Positions 37,177-45,968 are shown, counted from the stretch's first letter. The stretch is 64,000 nt of DNA from Archaeoglobales archaeon (GCA_030055595.1 JASFYH010000004.1:20770-84769), one strand, 5' to 3'. Translations and numbers: made by a program. Notes: a model not told the origin generated them from the letters alone.

Positions 37177-37562
37177 TAAGCCATCCTTTCAATTTTTCTT
37201 TTACCAAGAGATTCAATGTATATTACCTCTTTCCCAGCAGAGATCTTTTCCTTGAGATCATCAGGAATGGGGAGCTCAAAAGTCTCGAATGTGCTAAGAT
37301 CCATCAATTGAGCGTTATCCTTAGCTATACTAAGCACCTGTGCTCTTTTCCTCTCAACCATCGGAATGTAGATCTTAGCTGTAACTGGTTCGACAATACT
37401 CCTTTTTTGAGAATCAAAGATACCAATAGCATCTATTCTTGCTTTTGCTGCCCCATGCTTTCCGGGTTTGCTCACAGAGATGCTGATGATCTCACAAGGT
37501 TCTTCATCGATCACCACATAGCCCCCTTCTCTAAGTTGTCTGACTTCAGCCTGTTCTTTCAT
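37176..37562 (-). CDS. eif5a: Translation factor aIF5A (hypusine-containing)
   Basis: This 128-residue factor relieves stalled peptide-bond formation. The modification loop KPGKHGAAKARI carries the lysine (residue 35) that becomes hypusine or deoxyhypusine. N-terminal SH3 and C-terminal OB domains are of normal length. It is the first gene of a pair with agmatinase. Confidence 0.97.
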   Translation of the reverse strand: MKEQAEVRQLREGGYVVIDEEPCEIISISVSKPGKHGAAKARIDAIGIFDSQKRSIVEPVTAKIYIPMVERKRAQVLSIAKDNAQLMDLSTFETFELPIPDDLKEKISAGKEVIYIESLGKRKIERMA

Positions 37563-37603
37563 ATGAAAAGCGAATTAGGATAACAATTTAAAGCTTTTGC
37601 TTC

Positions 37604-38536
37604 TCAAACTCTAATAACGTTTCTCGCAGATCTGTATAGCCTATGCATTATCGCCTCACCAATCCCTTTTTCTTCAATTCCCTCAACAAGGATCACATCC
37701 GCTCCCATGTTCTCAGCTTTTCTCAATGCATCGAACAAATTCATGGCATAGCTCTCCAAAGTCTCTCCAACTTCTATAACATTGCCCTCATAAATGTTTT
37801 TCCTCGCAATAACCACAGCATTCTTTCTTCTCTTAAGAAACTTCTTTATCTCCTCCTCTGCACCTTTTCCAGTGAAAACAAATAGATCTACAGAGATCTC
37901 ATACTGCCCGAAAAGATCTTTGCCGACTTCTAGATCCACAAGTTTTCTTAAAAGATCGGTGCTGACCGCTCCGGGGCGTAAAAGCTTTGGAGGTGTCACA
38001 GTAACGTCTAAAATTGTAGATTCAATGCCAATATTGCAATCCCCCACTATGATCGCATCGAGGTTTTCCCCAAAATCAGAAATTACATGTTCGAATTTGG
38101 TTGGGCTCGGTCTTCCCGAGATGTTTGCAGAAGGGACTACGATTGGTTTATCCAGCTTTCTAGTCAGTTTTAATGGGATCTCGTGAGAGGGCATTCTTAC
38201 CGCTACCTTGTCAGAATTTGCGGTCACTATTGATGGGATCTTCTTATTTTTAAGAATTAGCGTGAGAGAACCGGGAAAAAAGTTCTTAATGAGCTTCTCT
38301 GCAACTTCGTTTACTTCTGCGATCTCGTAGATCTCCTCAACTTTGCCAACACCCACTATGAGCGGTTTATCTTTCGGTCTTTTCTTTAGCTCATAAAGTC
38401 TCTCTACCGCTTCTTCATTAAACGCATCACAGCCCACCCCATAAACAGTTTCAGTTGGAAAGGCTACAATACCCCCTCTTCTCAGGATCTTAACCGCTTT
38501 CTCAATATCACTTTCCACGGGATAGAGAAGCTCCAT
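37604..38536 (-). CDS. sua5: Threonylcarbamoyl-AMP synthase Sua5
   Basis: This enzyme makes TC-AMP for the t6A37 modification of ANN-decoding tRNAs. The YrdC domain has FPTETVYGVGCDA, KKRPKDKPL and VPSANISGRPSPT. A C-terminal Sua5 domain of about 100 residues follows (GKGAEEEIKKFLKRR). Length is 310 aa. It is divergent from the rpa gene across a 73-bp spacer with separate A/T boxes. Confidence 0.95.
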   Translation of the reverse strand: MELLYPVESDIEKAVKILRRGGIVAFPTETVYGVGCDAFNEEAVERLYELKKRPKDKPLIVGVGKVEEIYEIAEVNEVAEKLIKNFFPGSLTLILKNKKIPSIVTANSDKVAVRMPSHEIPLKLTRKLDKPIVVPSANISGRPSPTKFEHVISDFGENLDAIIVGDCNIGIESTILDVTVTPPKLLRPGAVSTDLLRKLVDLEVGKDLFGQYEISVDLFVFTGKGAEEEIKKFLKRRKNAVVIARKNIYEGNVIEVGETLESYAMNLFDALRKAENMGADVILVEGIEEKGIGEAIMHRLYRSARNVIRV

Positions 38537-38609
38537 ACGAAGAATTCATTTGACTACTTTTAAATCTTGCTGAACAAAAGCTTTTTTATCCCGATAAAGT
38601 ATTGAACTC

Positions 38610-39533
38610 ATGGCTGAAGACAGATTCCAAGCAATTGTAAATGAGATCTACGAACGGTTTAAAGGTTATGGTGTCACAAAAAAAGAGATCGAAAATAGGT
38701 TAAAGCTTTTGCTTTTCGAATTCAAAGTTCCAGAAGAGGAAGCAAGAAAGACGATAATAAACGGTTTGAGAAAAAGTTATAACATTGCGAAAGTCGATTT
38801 AAAGTCCCCTATCGTAAAGATCTCCGAAATAGAGCCGAAACAATGGGTTAGTCTGAAATGTAAAGTGATCCAGCTTTGGGAACCAAATAGTCCAACGATC
38901 GCTCAGACAGGACTTATTGGAGATGAGACTGGAACTGCGCGATTTGTTGTTTGGTCAAAGGCTAATAAAAATAAACTTGAAGAGGGGAAAAGCTATCTTT
39001 TCGAGAAAGTCGTAGTAGATGAATTTATGGGAATTAAGAGCATAAAAGTGACTAGTGCAAGCGATATAAAGGAGATCTCTGAAGAGATTGAAGTTAAAGA
39101 GGGGGGCGAAGAGGTTGAAGTCATTGGAGCTCTCGTTGCAATTCAGCAGAATAGTGGATTGCTTCAGACTTGCAAGAGCTGTGGGAGAGTTGTAAAAGCG
39201 GGAGTTTGCGTTGAACATGGAAAGGTCGAGGTTAATGAGGTTCTGCGTTTGAGAGGCGTTCTTGATGATGGAGAGAAAACTTACGATCTCACGTTGAAAG
39301 AGGAGTGCGTTAGATCTCTAACAGGAATTGGTATTAAAGAGGCAAGAAAGCTCGCTGAAGAGCATTTGGATAGAAGTGTAGTCCTCTTAGAGTTGAAAAA
39401 AAAGCTTCTTGGAAGATATCTCCGTGTTAACGGAGAGCTAAGGTTTAGAACGCTCAACGCAAATAAAGTTGAATTTTATAAACCAGAAATAATAAAAGAA
39501 GTTGAAAAGACTCTTGAGGAGGCGGGAGCATGA
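38610..39533 (+). CDS. rpa: Replication protein A (single-strand DNA-binding, OB fold + zinc finger)
   Basis: This is a 307-residue ssDNA-binding protein. An N-terminal helical part is followed by an OB fold (ISEIEPKQWVSLKCKVIQLWE...GDETGTARFVVWSKAN), a second OB-like region and a zinc finger Cx2Cx8Cx2H (CKSCGRVVKAGVCVEH). It is an archaeal RPA41-type subunit for replication and repair. The stop overlaps the ATG of its partner gene. Confidence 0.93.
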   Translation: MAEDRFQAIVNEIYERFKGYGVTKKEIENRLKLLLFEFKVPEEEARKTIINGLRKSYNIAKVDLKSPIVKISEIEPKQWVSLKCKVIQLWEPNSPTIAQTGLIGDETGTARFVVWSKANKNKLEEGKSYLFEKVVVDEFMGIKSIKVTSASDIKEISEEIEVKEGGEEVEVIGALVAIQQNSGLLQTCKSCGRVVKAGVCVEHGKVEVNEVLRLRGVLDDGEKTYDLTLKEECVRSLTGIGIKEARKLAEEHLDRSVVLLELKKKLLGRYLRVNGELRFRTLNANKVEFYKPEIIKEVEKTLEEAGA

Positions 39534-40210
39534 TCAGAACCGCAAAGAGAGAAGTTGCAAGAAGAGTCTTTTCTAAAGAGTTCAATCTCTCCAAGTTTAA
39601 AGTTGGTGGAGAAGGGGAAAAGGAAGCGATCTATGTTTTAACTCCTCTTGGGCTCAGATGCAACAGGCTTTTCATCGTAGGTGTTCTACTCGAAAAAGAG
39701 GAGGTGAAGCCGGATTCAGACATGTGGCGAATAAGGGTTTCGGATCCAACAGGCTCATTTCTTGGATTTGTGAGCAAATTCCAATCCGAGGCTCTTGAGT
39801 CTTTAGCAGACTTAAACCCTCCAGAGATCGTAGCAATTACTGCAAAGGCGAAATTACTTGAAAGAGGAGAGAGAGCGATCCCACTAATAAGACCTGAATA
39901 TATAAATGCTTCAGACTTTGAAACGCGAGACTACTGGATCGTTGAAACCGCAAGGGCAACTTTAAAAAGGATCAAAGCGATTGAAAAAGGAGAAGATAAG
40001 ATCGTGCTTGAGAAATATAACCCTGATTTAGAGGATTTCCGAAATGCGGTAATAAATGCTATAAACAAACTGAAGGAAGAGCAAAAAGTATTGAAGAGCG
40101 AAGAAGCTGAAAAAAAGGAGGAGAAAGAGGAAAAAGAGGTTAGAAAGGATCTTGGATTTGAGATCGACGAGGAGATCGTGGACTTAAGTGATTTCGATAT
40201 TGGAGACTGA
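39530..40210 (+). CDS. RPA-associated OB-fold protein (COG3390 type)
   Basis: This 226-residue protein always accompanies archaeal rpa. TAKREVARRVFSKEFN opens the protein and the OB fold includes DMWRIRVSDPTGSFLGFVSKFQ. The C-terminus is a Glu/Lys-rich linker ending in an acidic tail (IVDLSDFDIGD), probably for protein contacts. It overlaps rpa by 4 nt and the convergent DUF1152 gene by 27 nt. Confidence 0.88.
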   Translation: MIRTAKREVARRVFSKEFNLSKFKVGGEGEKEAIYVLTPLGLRCNRLFIVGVLLEKEEVKPDSDMWRIRVSDPTGSFLGFVSKFQSEALESLADLNPPEIVAITAKAKLLERGERAIPLIRPEYINASDFETRDYWIVETARATLKRIKAIEKGEDKIVLEKYNPDLEDFRNAVINAINKLKEEQKVLKSEEAEKKEEKEEKEVRKDLGFEIDEEIVDLSDFDIGD

Positions 40211-41110
40211 TCTTTCGTAATCCAGCTCTGTTGTAATTCCATTTTTGTTCAAGATCCTATTTGCCTCTTCGAGGTTCTTAGCGTCTCTTATTAGTCTTGC
40301 AGTCTCATTAATTTCAAAAACCTCATCTGCTTTGAAGTAAAAAATCAATGCGGAAAGCGGTGTTATAAGCACAGTTCTGCCCTTTCTTATCTTCTTCAAG
40401 CCCAGTTCCCCATTATAAGCCATTATCGGTATCTTACTTGCCTCGGTAAGAACTTCTTCGCAGAGCTTAAGCATTTCCGTGCAATCTTCTGCAGTTATAG
40501 AAGAGCATCCGAGAAATCCGCCGTTTCTAAAAAGTCCCGAAATATTCAGCATTAGTTCCTCAAATTTTAACTCTCCATCGCCACCAATCCCTGAGACGGC
40601 GACGATGCCACCGATCTCGTTCAGCACGGCAACGCTTAAGGCATCTGCAAGTGGACTTCTTACTCCGGATTCGTAACCAATAGCTATGGCATCTCCTCCC
40701 GCGTCAACTCCGATCACAAGTCCTATTCTGTTCTCTAAAATAAATTCTTCCAGTCCTCTTCCAAGTTTTTTAACGCCCTTTGTAATATCGAGTGCAACGA
40801 CTTTCCCTAAATACTTTGCAGATCTTGCGAGATTTGGTTTGACTCCATAATTGGTTCTCGTGTTCTCATTAACGAACGCCAAAACTTCATTGAGTTTTTC
40901 CATATTCTCAAGCTCCTCTATCGCCCTTGGTCCTGGTTTCGGATCAATAATAAGACGATCCCAGAGAACTCCCCCATGAATAACTTCGAAGTCGAAAAGC
41001 TTGAGGAAGTTTGCAACGGGAATGGTGCTAACTATATCTCCTCCACCGCCCATACCAAAAACAAAAGCTCTCTTTGGATCTTTTTCTTTGAGGATCTTGA
41101 TTAGATCCAT
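40184..41110 (-). CDS. DUF1152 protein
   Basis: This 308-residue cytosolic protein opens with AFVFGMGGGGDIVSTIPVANFL, a glycine-rich nucleotide-binding-like loop, and has IGVDAGGDAIAIGYESGVRSPLADA in the centre. These fit DUF1152 (PF06626). Members are archaeal and of unknown function. A second loop (ISGIGGDGEL) follows. The 3' end overlaps the RPA-associated gene. Confidence 0.78.
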   Translation of the reverse strand: MDLIKILKEKDPKRAFVFGMGGGGDIVSTIPVANFLKLFDFEVIHGGVLWDRLIIDPKPGPRAIEELENMEKLNEVLAFVNENTRTNYGVKPNLARSAKYLGKVVALDITKGVKKLGRGLEEFILENRIGLVIGVDAGGDAIAIGYESGVRSPLADALSVAVLNEIGGIVAVSGIGGDGELKFEELMLNISGLFRNGGFLGCSSITAEDCTEMLKLCEEVLTEASKIPIMAYNGELGLKKIRKGRTVLITPLSALIFYFKADEVFEINETARLIRDAKNLEEANRILNKNGITTELDYERSVSNIEIT

Positions 41111-41205
41111 GTCTGTTTGATAGGATCCTTGCTTATCTTCTTTTTGGTTTCCACGTTATTCAAAACTTGGAAAAGCTTATAATTGAGAGTGGGCAATTTT
41201 AGATT

Positions 41206-42300
41206 ATGAAGTTTCGGAGTTTAATAACAATAACAGTCTTGCTAACTGGTATCATGCTTTTTATAGGCTGTTCCCAGCCACCAACAGTTGTTGAAGAAAA
41301 AACAGATTGGTATAAGAATTTTAACACAAGTCTACACTATACAAGACAGGGGAAGATAACATTTTACTCCGCAGAGCACGGAGGAGCTGAGCTTATTACT
41401 GGGAAACCAATAGATGACTTTGGCTGTGTAAAATGCCATGCAAACACAAAGGCGAATGGTGATCCGATTTCGACTGAAACATACACCCCAGACTGCTACG
41501 ACTGCCATATAACTCCGGGAGACAAAGTAAACGACTCAAGATGTTTGGAATGCCATGCAAGGCAGAGAACAGAGATTGCAGTGCTTAATCTGACCGATGT
41601 CCACAAAGGAATGGGCTGTATGGACTGCCACAGCAAAGAAGATGTTATGGGAGATGGAAATCACTACCCAACATTGCTAAAAAGAGCGACTATGGTTGAA
41701 TGCACAGATTGCCACCAATACAACGGTAGTGCGGTGCACAATCTGCACGGAAAGGTTTACTGCACTTCCTGCCATCAAACAACTGTCATAACGTGCTACA
41801 ACTGCCATCTTGAAAGCGCTGAGAAACATCAGAAGAGGGCTTTCAGACCTGTTGCTGGTTTCGAGATCCTCGTGAATTACAAAGGCAAAGTGTATCCCGC
41901 AAATTTCATGACCGCAGTATACCACAACAGAACTTTCGTCACGATACAGCCGTTCTATTCGCATTCGATAAGTAAAGAAGCAAAGAAATGCGATGAATGC
42001 CATGGAAACGAGGTAATCAAGAATTATCTTGCGACGGGCAAGATCGTAATGACGAAGTGGAACGAAACCAACAAGAGCCTTTCGACAATCCGTGGAGTCG
42101 TTCCTTTGCCAGAGGACTGGAAATCGGTTCTAAAATTCGATTATATAACCTACATAGGAAATCCCTCAAATCCAGTAAAGCCTGAGCCATACAACTGGAC
42201 TTTTGTAAGTGGCGAATCAGAAGTTATGCAGATCTGCTGTGCGGAGCCTTTGACCAGCGAACAGATTCAGAAGCTTGCAAAAGAGTTCGGAAAACGTTAA
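41206..42300 (+). CDS. Octahaem c-type cytochrome, lipoprotein-like
   Basis: This 364-residue exported protein carries eight CxxCH haem-attachment motifs (CVKCH, CYDCH, CLECH, CMDCH, CTDCH, CTSCH, CYNCH, CDECH). Its N-terminal hydrophobic segment ends in FIGCSQ, which resembles a lipobox. It probably transfers electrons outside the membrane, for example to metals, nitrogen or sulfur compounds, or between membrane complexes. No haem-maturation or oxidase genes are adjacent. A TATA-like gcttataa precedes it. The C-terminal 100 residues have no haem motifs and no recognised domain. Confidence 0.85.
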   Translation: MKFRSLITITVLLTGIMLFIGCSQPPTVVEEKTDWYKNFNTSLHYTRQGKITFYSAEHGGAELITGKPIDDFGCVKCHANTKANGDPISTETYTPDCYDCHITPGDKVNDSRCLECHARQRTEIAVLNLTDVHKGMGCMDCHSKEDVMGDGNHYPTLLKRATMVECTDCHQYNGSAVHNLHGKVYCTSCHQTTVITCYNCHLESAEKHQKRAFRPVAGFEILVNYKGKVYPANFMTAVYHNRTFVTIQPFYSHSISKEAKKCDECHGNEVIKNYLATGKIVMTKWNETNKSLSTIRGVVPLPEDWKSVLKFDYITYIGNPSNPVKPEPYNWTFVSGESEVMQICCAEPLTSEQIQKLAKEFGKR

Positions 42301-42308
42301 AACTATTT

Positions 42309-42599
42309 TTAGAATTTCAAATAACCTTTTCTTTCAAGCCACTCTACCTGCGGATTTGTATAACGCCAGACTATATCCGCACGGTCTTTTTGAAATGGCC
42401 AAGGAACAACTACAACAACGTCCCCTTCTTTTATCCAAATTTTCTTTCTCATTTTTCCGGGAATTCTCCCAAGCCTCTCAACACCATCTTCACATCTGAC
42501 TTTAATATGCCCAGCACCAAGCATCGAAGAGACAATTCCGAACATTTCACCTTTCCTTTTGTCTGGAAGCCGAACCCTTATTACTTCCTCCTCACTCAG
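42309..42599 (-). CDS. eif1a: Translation initiation factor aIF1A, probable CTG start
   Basis: This OB-fold factor accommodates initiator tRNA in the ribosomal A site. From the first ATG (42545) the protein would lack its conserved N-terminus. Upstream in frame the sequence reads [21 protein letters not shown], matching the IRVRxP start of archaeal aIF1A, and no ATG, GTG or TTG is available. CTG 42599 is five bases after a strong SD (GAGGTG, 42605-42610), giving 96 aa, normal length. The core [25 protein letters not shown] and the C-terminal DIVWRYT..QVEWL are intact. Confidence 0.8.
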   Translation of the reverse strand: MSEEEVIRVRLPDKRKGEMFGIVSSMLGAGHIKVRCEDGVERLGRIPGKMRKKIWIKEGDVVVVVPWPFQKDRADIVWRYTNPQVEWLERKGYLKF

Positions 42600-42604
42600 A
42601 GCGA

Positions 42605-42610
42605 CACCTC
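42605..42610 (-). promoter_or_regulatory. Shine-Dalgarno that points to the CTG start of aIF1A
   Basis: GAGGTG on the minus strand matches the archaeal anti-SD (CACCTC) and lies exactly 5 nt before CTG 42599. The TATA-like CTATTTAAG further upstream (about 42630-42638) predicts transcription start at or just before this SD. The next ATG has an AGGTGA only one base before it, too close for good initiation. Confidence 0.6.
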
Positions 42611-42641
42611 TGCAATTTAAAAAACGGAATGGCTTAAATAG

Positions 42642-42974
42642 TTATCTAAAGATCTTTCGCTGTAGTGCATCTATTCTTTCTCCCAGTTCCCTTATATCGG
42701 GTCTAATAGTTCTTGAAATTCTGCTTTCAAGTTCATCCGAGCTTATCACGATTGTTCTCTTAACGTTCTGAAATTCTTCAGTCATTTCTCTCATTCTCAT
42801 TTCCACGCTAATCAGTAGCATTGCTAAACTCGTCATGAGCAGTGCAGCAAGGAAAACGAGGACAGGTTCAAACCTGTTATACATCGATAGCCACTGATAG
42901 ACGAGAGCAGCTGCAGAGAAGACCATTACGATCGAGAGAACGACTTCTCTAAGCATTTCTCTCCAGCCAAGCAT
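42642..42974 (-). CDS. Small membrane protein with C-terminal coiled coil
   Basis: This 110-residue protein has two hydrophobic segments (residues about 9-30 and 37-57) followed by a charged helix with heptad character (ISRTIRPDIRELGERIDALQRKIF). No family was recognised. A TATA-like box 25 nt upstream of ATG suggests a leaderless mRNA. Its 3' end is about 30 bases before the promoter of aIF1A, so the two may be cotranscribed. Confidence 0.65.
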   Translation of the reverse strand: MLGWREMLREVVLSIVMVFSAAALVYQWLSMYNRFEPVLVFLAALLMTSLAMLLISVEMRMREMTEEFQNVKRTIVISSDELESRISRTIRPDIRELGERIDALQRKIFR

Positions 42975-43072
42975 GTCTTTATTTAAACCTATGACTATTT
43001 ATACTTTTTTATTAATCCAGCAGTTCAAGTCGGAAGTGGAGTTTTGGGTAGGATAAATGATTTATTCGATAA

Positions 43073-45316
43073 ATGCCAATGGCTATTGTGGAGTTCGTCG
43101 TTCACCCATTGATCCGAGAAGGAACACTTGAAAGGAGGCTATATCAGATTACAATTGCAATGAACGCTTTAATTAAAAATACACTCGTAATAATACCCAC
43201 AGGACTTGGAAAGACTTCTATTGCGGTTCTTGTTATAGCCTCAAGACTTTTAAACGAGAATGGTAAAGCGCTTTTTGTCGCTCCAACAAGACCACTGGTA
43301 GAGCAACATGCGAATTTCTTAAAACGGACGCTTAAGATCGAAGAAGACAAAATAGTTGCGATGAGCGGTGAAGACGAGCCAGAGAAGAGAGCAAAGCTAT
43401 GGGAATCCGCAAAGGTTGTAGTGGCAACTCCACAAGTGGTTGAGAACGATATTATTGCTGGCAGAATTAGCATCGAAGACGTTGTGATTACTGTAATTGA
43501 TGAGGCTCACCGTGCGGTCGGAAACTACAGCTACGTTTTCATCGCAGAAGAATATATCAGAAGGGCAAAAAAGCCTCTTGTATTGGCTCTAACCGCCTCA
43601 CCCGGAAGCGACCCAGAGAGGATTATGGAAGTTGTGAAAAACTTGCACATCGAGTCGATAGAGCTCAGAAGCGAGCATGATGACGATGTTCAGCCTTATG
43701 TAAGCGAGAAAGAGATAGAGTGGGTCAAAGTCGAGGTTCCAAAGGAAATAATGGCGCTTAAAGAGAAGATCGAAACAAGCCTTAAAGTTAGACTGAGAAG
43801 AATTAAAGAACTGGGCATTGAGATCCCTGATAAAGCGACCAAGAGAGAATTGCTCGAACTTCAGGAGCTTATTCAGAGTGAGATTGCAAGAACGCAAAGA
43901 CCAGAGCTTTTTGAAGCGAGCTCAATTCTTGCAGAGATCCTGAAGCTATCTCATGCGGTTGAATTGATCGAAACTCAGAGCGTTGAGAGTTTTAAGAGCT
44001 ACCTGAACAAGATTCTCAAAGAGAGTTCATCGAGAGGCGGTAGCAAGGCTTCAAAGAGTATTGCAAGCGATCCGAGCTTTAGAGACGCTCTGATCCTTGC
44101 TATGAGGCTCACAACTGAGCATCCGAAAATTGAAAAGCTTAAGGAGATCATCAAAAAGCAGTTAGACGAAAAGGAGGACTCAAGAATAATGGTATTCACC
44201 AATTACCGTGATTCTGCAGATTTCCTTGTTTCCGAGATCTCAAAGATCGCTCCAGCGGTTAAGTTCGTGGGTCAAGCAGATCGAGAGAATGATAAGGGAA
44301 TGAAACAGAAAGAACAGGTTGAGGTTTTGCAAAAGTTTCGAGAGGGTATTTACAAGGTTCTCGTTGCCACTTCGATCGGTGAAGAGGGTCTTGACATTCC
44401 CGCCACGGATCTTGTTGTCTTCTACGAGGCAATTCCCTCTGAAATAAGAGCCATACAGCGTAAAGGAAGAACTGGAAGGGGCAGAAAAGGAAAGATTGTG
44501 GTTCTAATGGCTAAGGGAACAAGAGATGAGGTTTACTATTACACAAGCCTTAGAAAAGAGAGGGCGATGTTCGAAAAGCTCAGAGAAGTGAAGTTAATGC
44601 TCGAAAAAAGTGAGTTAAAAGAACAGGCAACATTGACCGACTTCGAGAGAACTGGACTTAGAATTTTGGTAGATTCAAGAGAGATGCGCTCAGAAGTTGT
44701 TAAAATACTGAGAGAACTTGGAGCCAATCTTGAAGTAAAGAATCTCGAAGTTGCGGACTACGTGCTTAGTGATAGGGTTGCTATAGAGAGAAAAACTGTT
44801 GATGACTTTGTCGACAGCCTGATCTCGGAAAGGCTGTTTCCACAAATTTTAAAGCTCAAATCCTACCCGAGACCAGTAATAGTCCTCGAAGGGGAGAACA
44901 TGTTCCGCAGAGCGGTTCATCCGAATGCGATCAGGGGAGCCATTGCAGCGATCGTGACGGACTTTGGAATACCAATGATCTTCACTAAAGACGAAAGGGA
45001 AACCGCAGAGTTCATGATCGCAATAGCTAAAAGGGAACAAGAGGAAAAAAGGCGTGAAGTCGTTGAGCACTACGGAAAGACGAAGAGAACGCTTAAAGAA
45101 GAGCAAGAGTATTTGGTGTCTGCAATCTCAAATGTCGGGAGCGTTATTGCAAAGAACTTGCTTGAGCACTTCCAGACAATCGAAAGAATTGCAACCGCAA
45201 GCGAAGAAGAGCTAATGGAAGTTCCCAAGGTTGGAAAGAAGACCGCACAGCGTATAAGGCTTTTGATGTCCACTCCGTATAGCGAGGCGGATAAATACGA
45301 TATAGAAAATTTTTAA
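43073..45316 (+). CDS. hef: Hef helicase/nuclease (XPF/FANCM family)
   Basis: This is a 747-residue protein that processes stalled forks. The SF2 helicase half has Walker A IIPTGLGKTS, DEAH in VIDEAHRAVG, TASPGS and motif VI AIQRKGRTGRGRKGK. The XPF-type nuclease half has VDSREMRSEV and ERKTVDDFV near residue 572. A C-terminal helix-hairpin-helix follows (LMEVPKVGKKTAQRI). No intein is present. ATG 43073 or 43079 could be the start. tRNA-Thr follows directly downstream. Confidence 0.96.
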   Translation: MPMAIVEFVVHPLIREGTLERRLYQITIAMNALIKNTLVIIPTGLGKTSIAVLVIASRLLNENGKALFVAPTRPLVEQHANFLKRTLKIEEDKIVAMSGEDEPEKRAKLWESAKVVVATPQVVENDIIAGRISIEDVVITVIDEAHRAVGNYSYVFIAEEYIRRAKKPLVLALTASPGSDPERIMEVVKNLHIESIELRSEHDDDVQPYVSEKEIEWVKVEVPKEIMALKEKIETSLKVRLRRIKELGIEIPDKATKRELLELQELIQSEIARTQRPELFEASSILAEILKLSHAVELIETQSVESFKSYLNKILKESSSRGGSKASKSIASDPSFRDALILAMRLTTEHPKIEKLKEIIKKQLDEKEDSRIMVFTNYRDSADFLVSEISKIAPAVKFVGQADRENDKGMKQKEQVEVLQKFREGIYKVLVATSIGEEGLDIPATDLVVFYEAIPSEIRAIQRKGRTGRGRKGKIVVLMAKGTRDEVYYYTSLRKERAMFEKLREVKLMLEKSELKEQATLTDFERTGLRILVDSREMRSEVVKILRELGANLEVKNLEVADYVLSDRVAIERKTVDDFVDSLISERLFPQILKLKSYPRPVIVLEGENMFRRAVHPNAIRGAIAAIVTDFGIPMIFTKDERETAEFMIAIAKREQEEKRREVVEHYGKTKRTLKEEQEYLVSAISNVGSVIAKNLLEHFQTIERIATASEEELMEVPKVGKKTAQRIRLLMSTPYSEADKYDIENF

Positions 45317-45343
45317 ATCTGAGAACTCATTCAATTTAAAAAA

Positions 45344-45416
45344 GCCACGGTAGCTCAGCAGGGAGAGCGCTTGCTTGGTAAGCAAGCGGTCGCGGGTTCA
45401 AATCCCGCCCGTGGCT
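45344..45416 (+). tRNA. tRNA-Thr (GGT)
   Basis: The cloverleaf is seen directly. Acceptor GCCACGG pairs with CCGTGGC; the D arm is TAGCTCAGCAGGGAGAGC; the anticodon stem-loop is CTTGC-TTGGTAA-GCAAG with anticodon GGT; the T arm is CGGGTTCAAATCCCG. It is 73 nt long, with no intron and no encoded CCA. A TATA-like ttttaaat lies about 30 nt upstream. Confidence 0.95.
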
Positions 45417-45463
45417 CTTTGTTTGAGATTAAATGCACGGAAACAAAGTTTAACGTTTTAAAT

Positions 45464-45643
45464 TTATACAAGCCCAGCCATAACATACTTTTTAGCGATT
45501 TTGAACTGTCCTGAGTCGGAAGTAATAATTTCAGCTGAAAGAGCCTCAGCAGTCAAAAGCTTTATTAGTTCCCCGCTTTGGCTTATACTATCACTCTCGA
45601 AATGGAACCAAATTAGAACAGGGGTTAAAATACCTATGATGCT
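45464..45643 (-). pseudogene. Possible remnant of a PIN-domain-like gene
   Basis: An open frame of 59 codons without a plausible start ends in AEIITSDSGQFKIAKKYVM, which resembles the C-terminal end of PIN-domain toxins (the T-x-D strand followed by an A-rich helix). An in-frame TAG lies directly upstream. It could be the tail of a decayed VapC-like gene. The similarity is weak and was judged by eye only. Confidence 0.25.
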
Positions 45644-45663
45644 CTAAAAATTTAGGGATCTCT

Positions 45664-45813
45664 TTAGTCTGGTAAGAATTTTGTCTTTTCGATCTCGAGG
45701 TTTTCAATTTCCTTCTTTACCTTTTTAACTCCTCTTTCGGACCTCTTGTAGAGAAATACTTGTGCCACAGACACTAGGAATATTCCAAGACATGCGATTA
45801 TCAACCATTCCAT
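45664..45813 (-). CDS. 49-residue single-pass membrane miniprotein
   Basis: This gene is absent from the ORF track. ATG 45813 is preceded by GGGTGA with 5-nt spacing. The product MEWLIIACLGIFLVSVAQVF... has one N-terminal membrane segment followed by a basic, coiled-coil-prone tail (VKKVKKEIENLEIEKTKF). It is divergent from the ATP synthase operon. No family was recognised; conservation would decide whether it is real. Confidence 0.5.
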   Translation of the reverse strand: MEWLIIACLGIFLVSVAQVFLYKRSERGVKKVKKEIENLEIEKTKFLPD

Positions 45814-45959
45814 GTTTTTCACCCATATTCTTGTGCGCGAGGAAGTATATAAGATTTTCTATAAAAAAAATTAATTGTTATAGTCATAATAATGATGGAA
45901 TCGAAGCTTTGCAAAAATTGGAATAATTAATCAGCTCTAAAGTAGGGGAAAGCTAAAGC

Positions 45960-45968
45960 TTAAATATA
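45960..45968 (+). promoter_or_regulatory. TATA box of the ATP synthase operon
   Basis: cttaaatata preceded by a purine-rich aaagctaaag (BRE-like) lies about 55 nt before atpH ATG 46017. This predicts a leader of about 30 nt with SD GGGTGG. The remaining 45417-45959 spacer holds only the PIN-like fragment and the 49-residue ORF. Confidence 0.5.
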
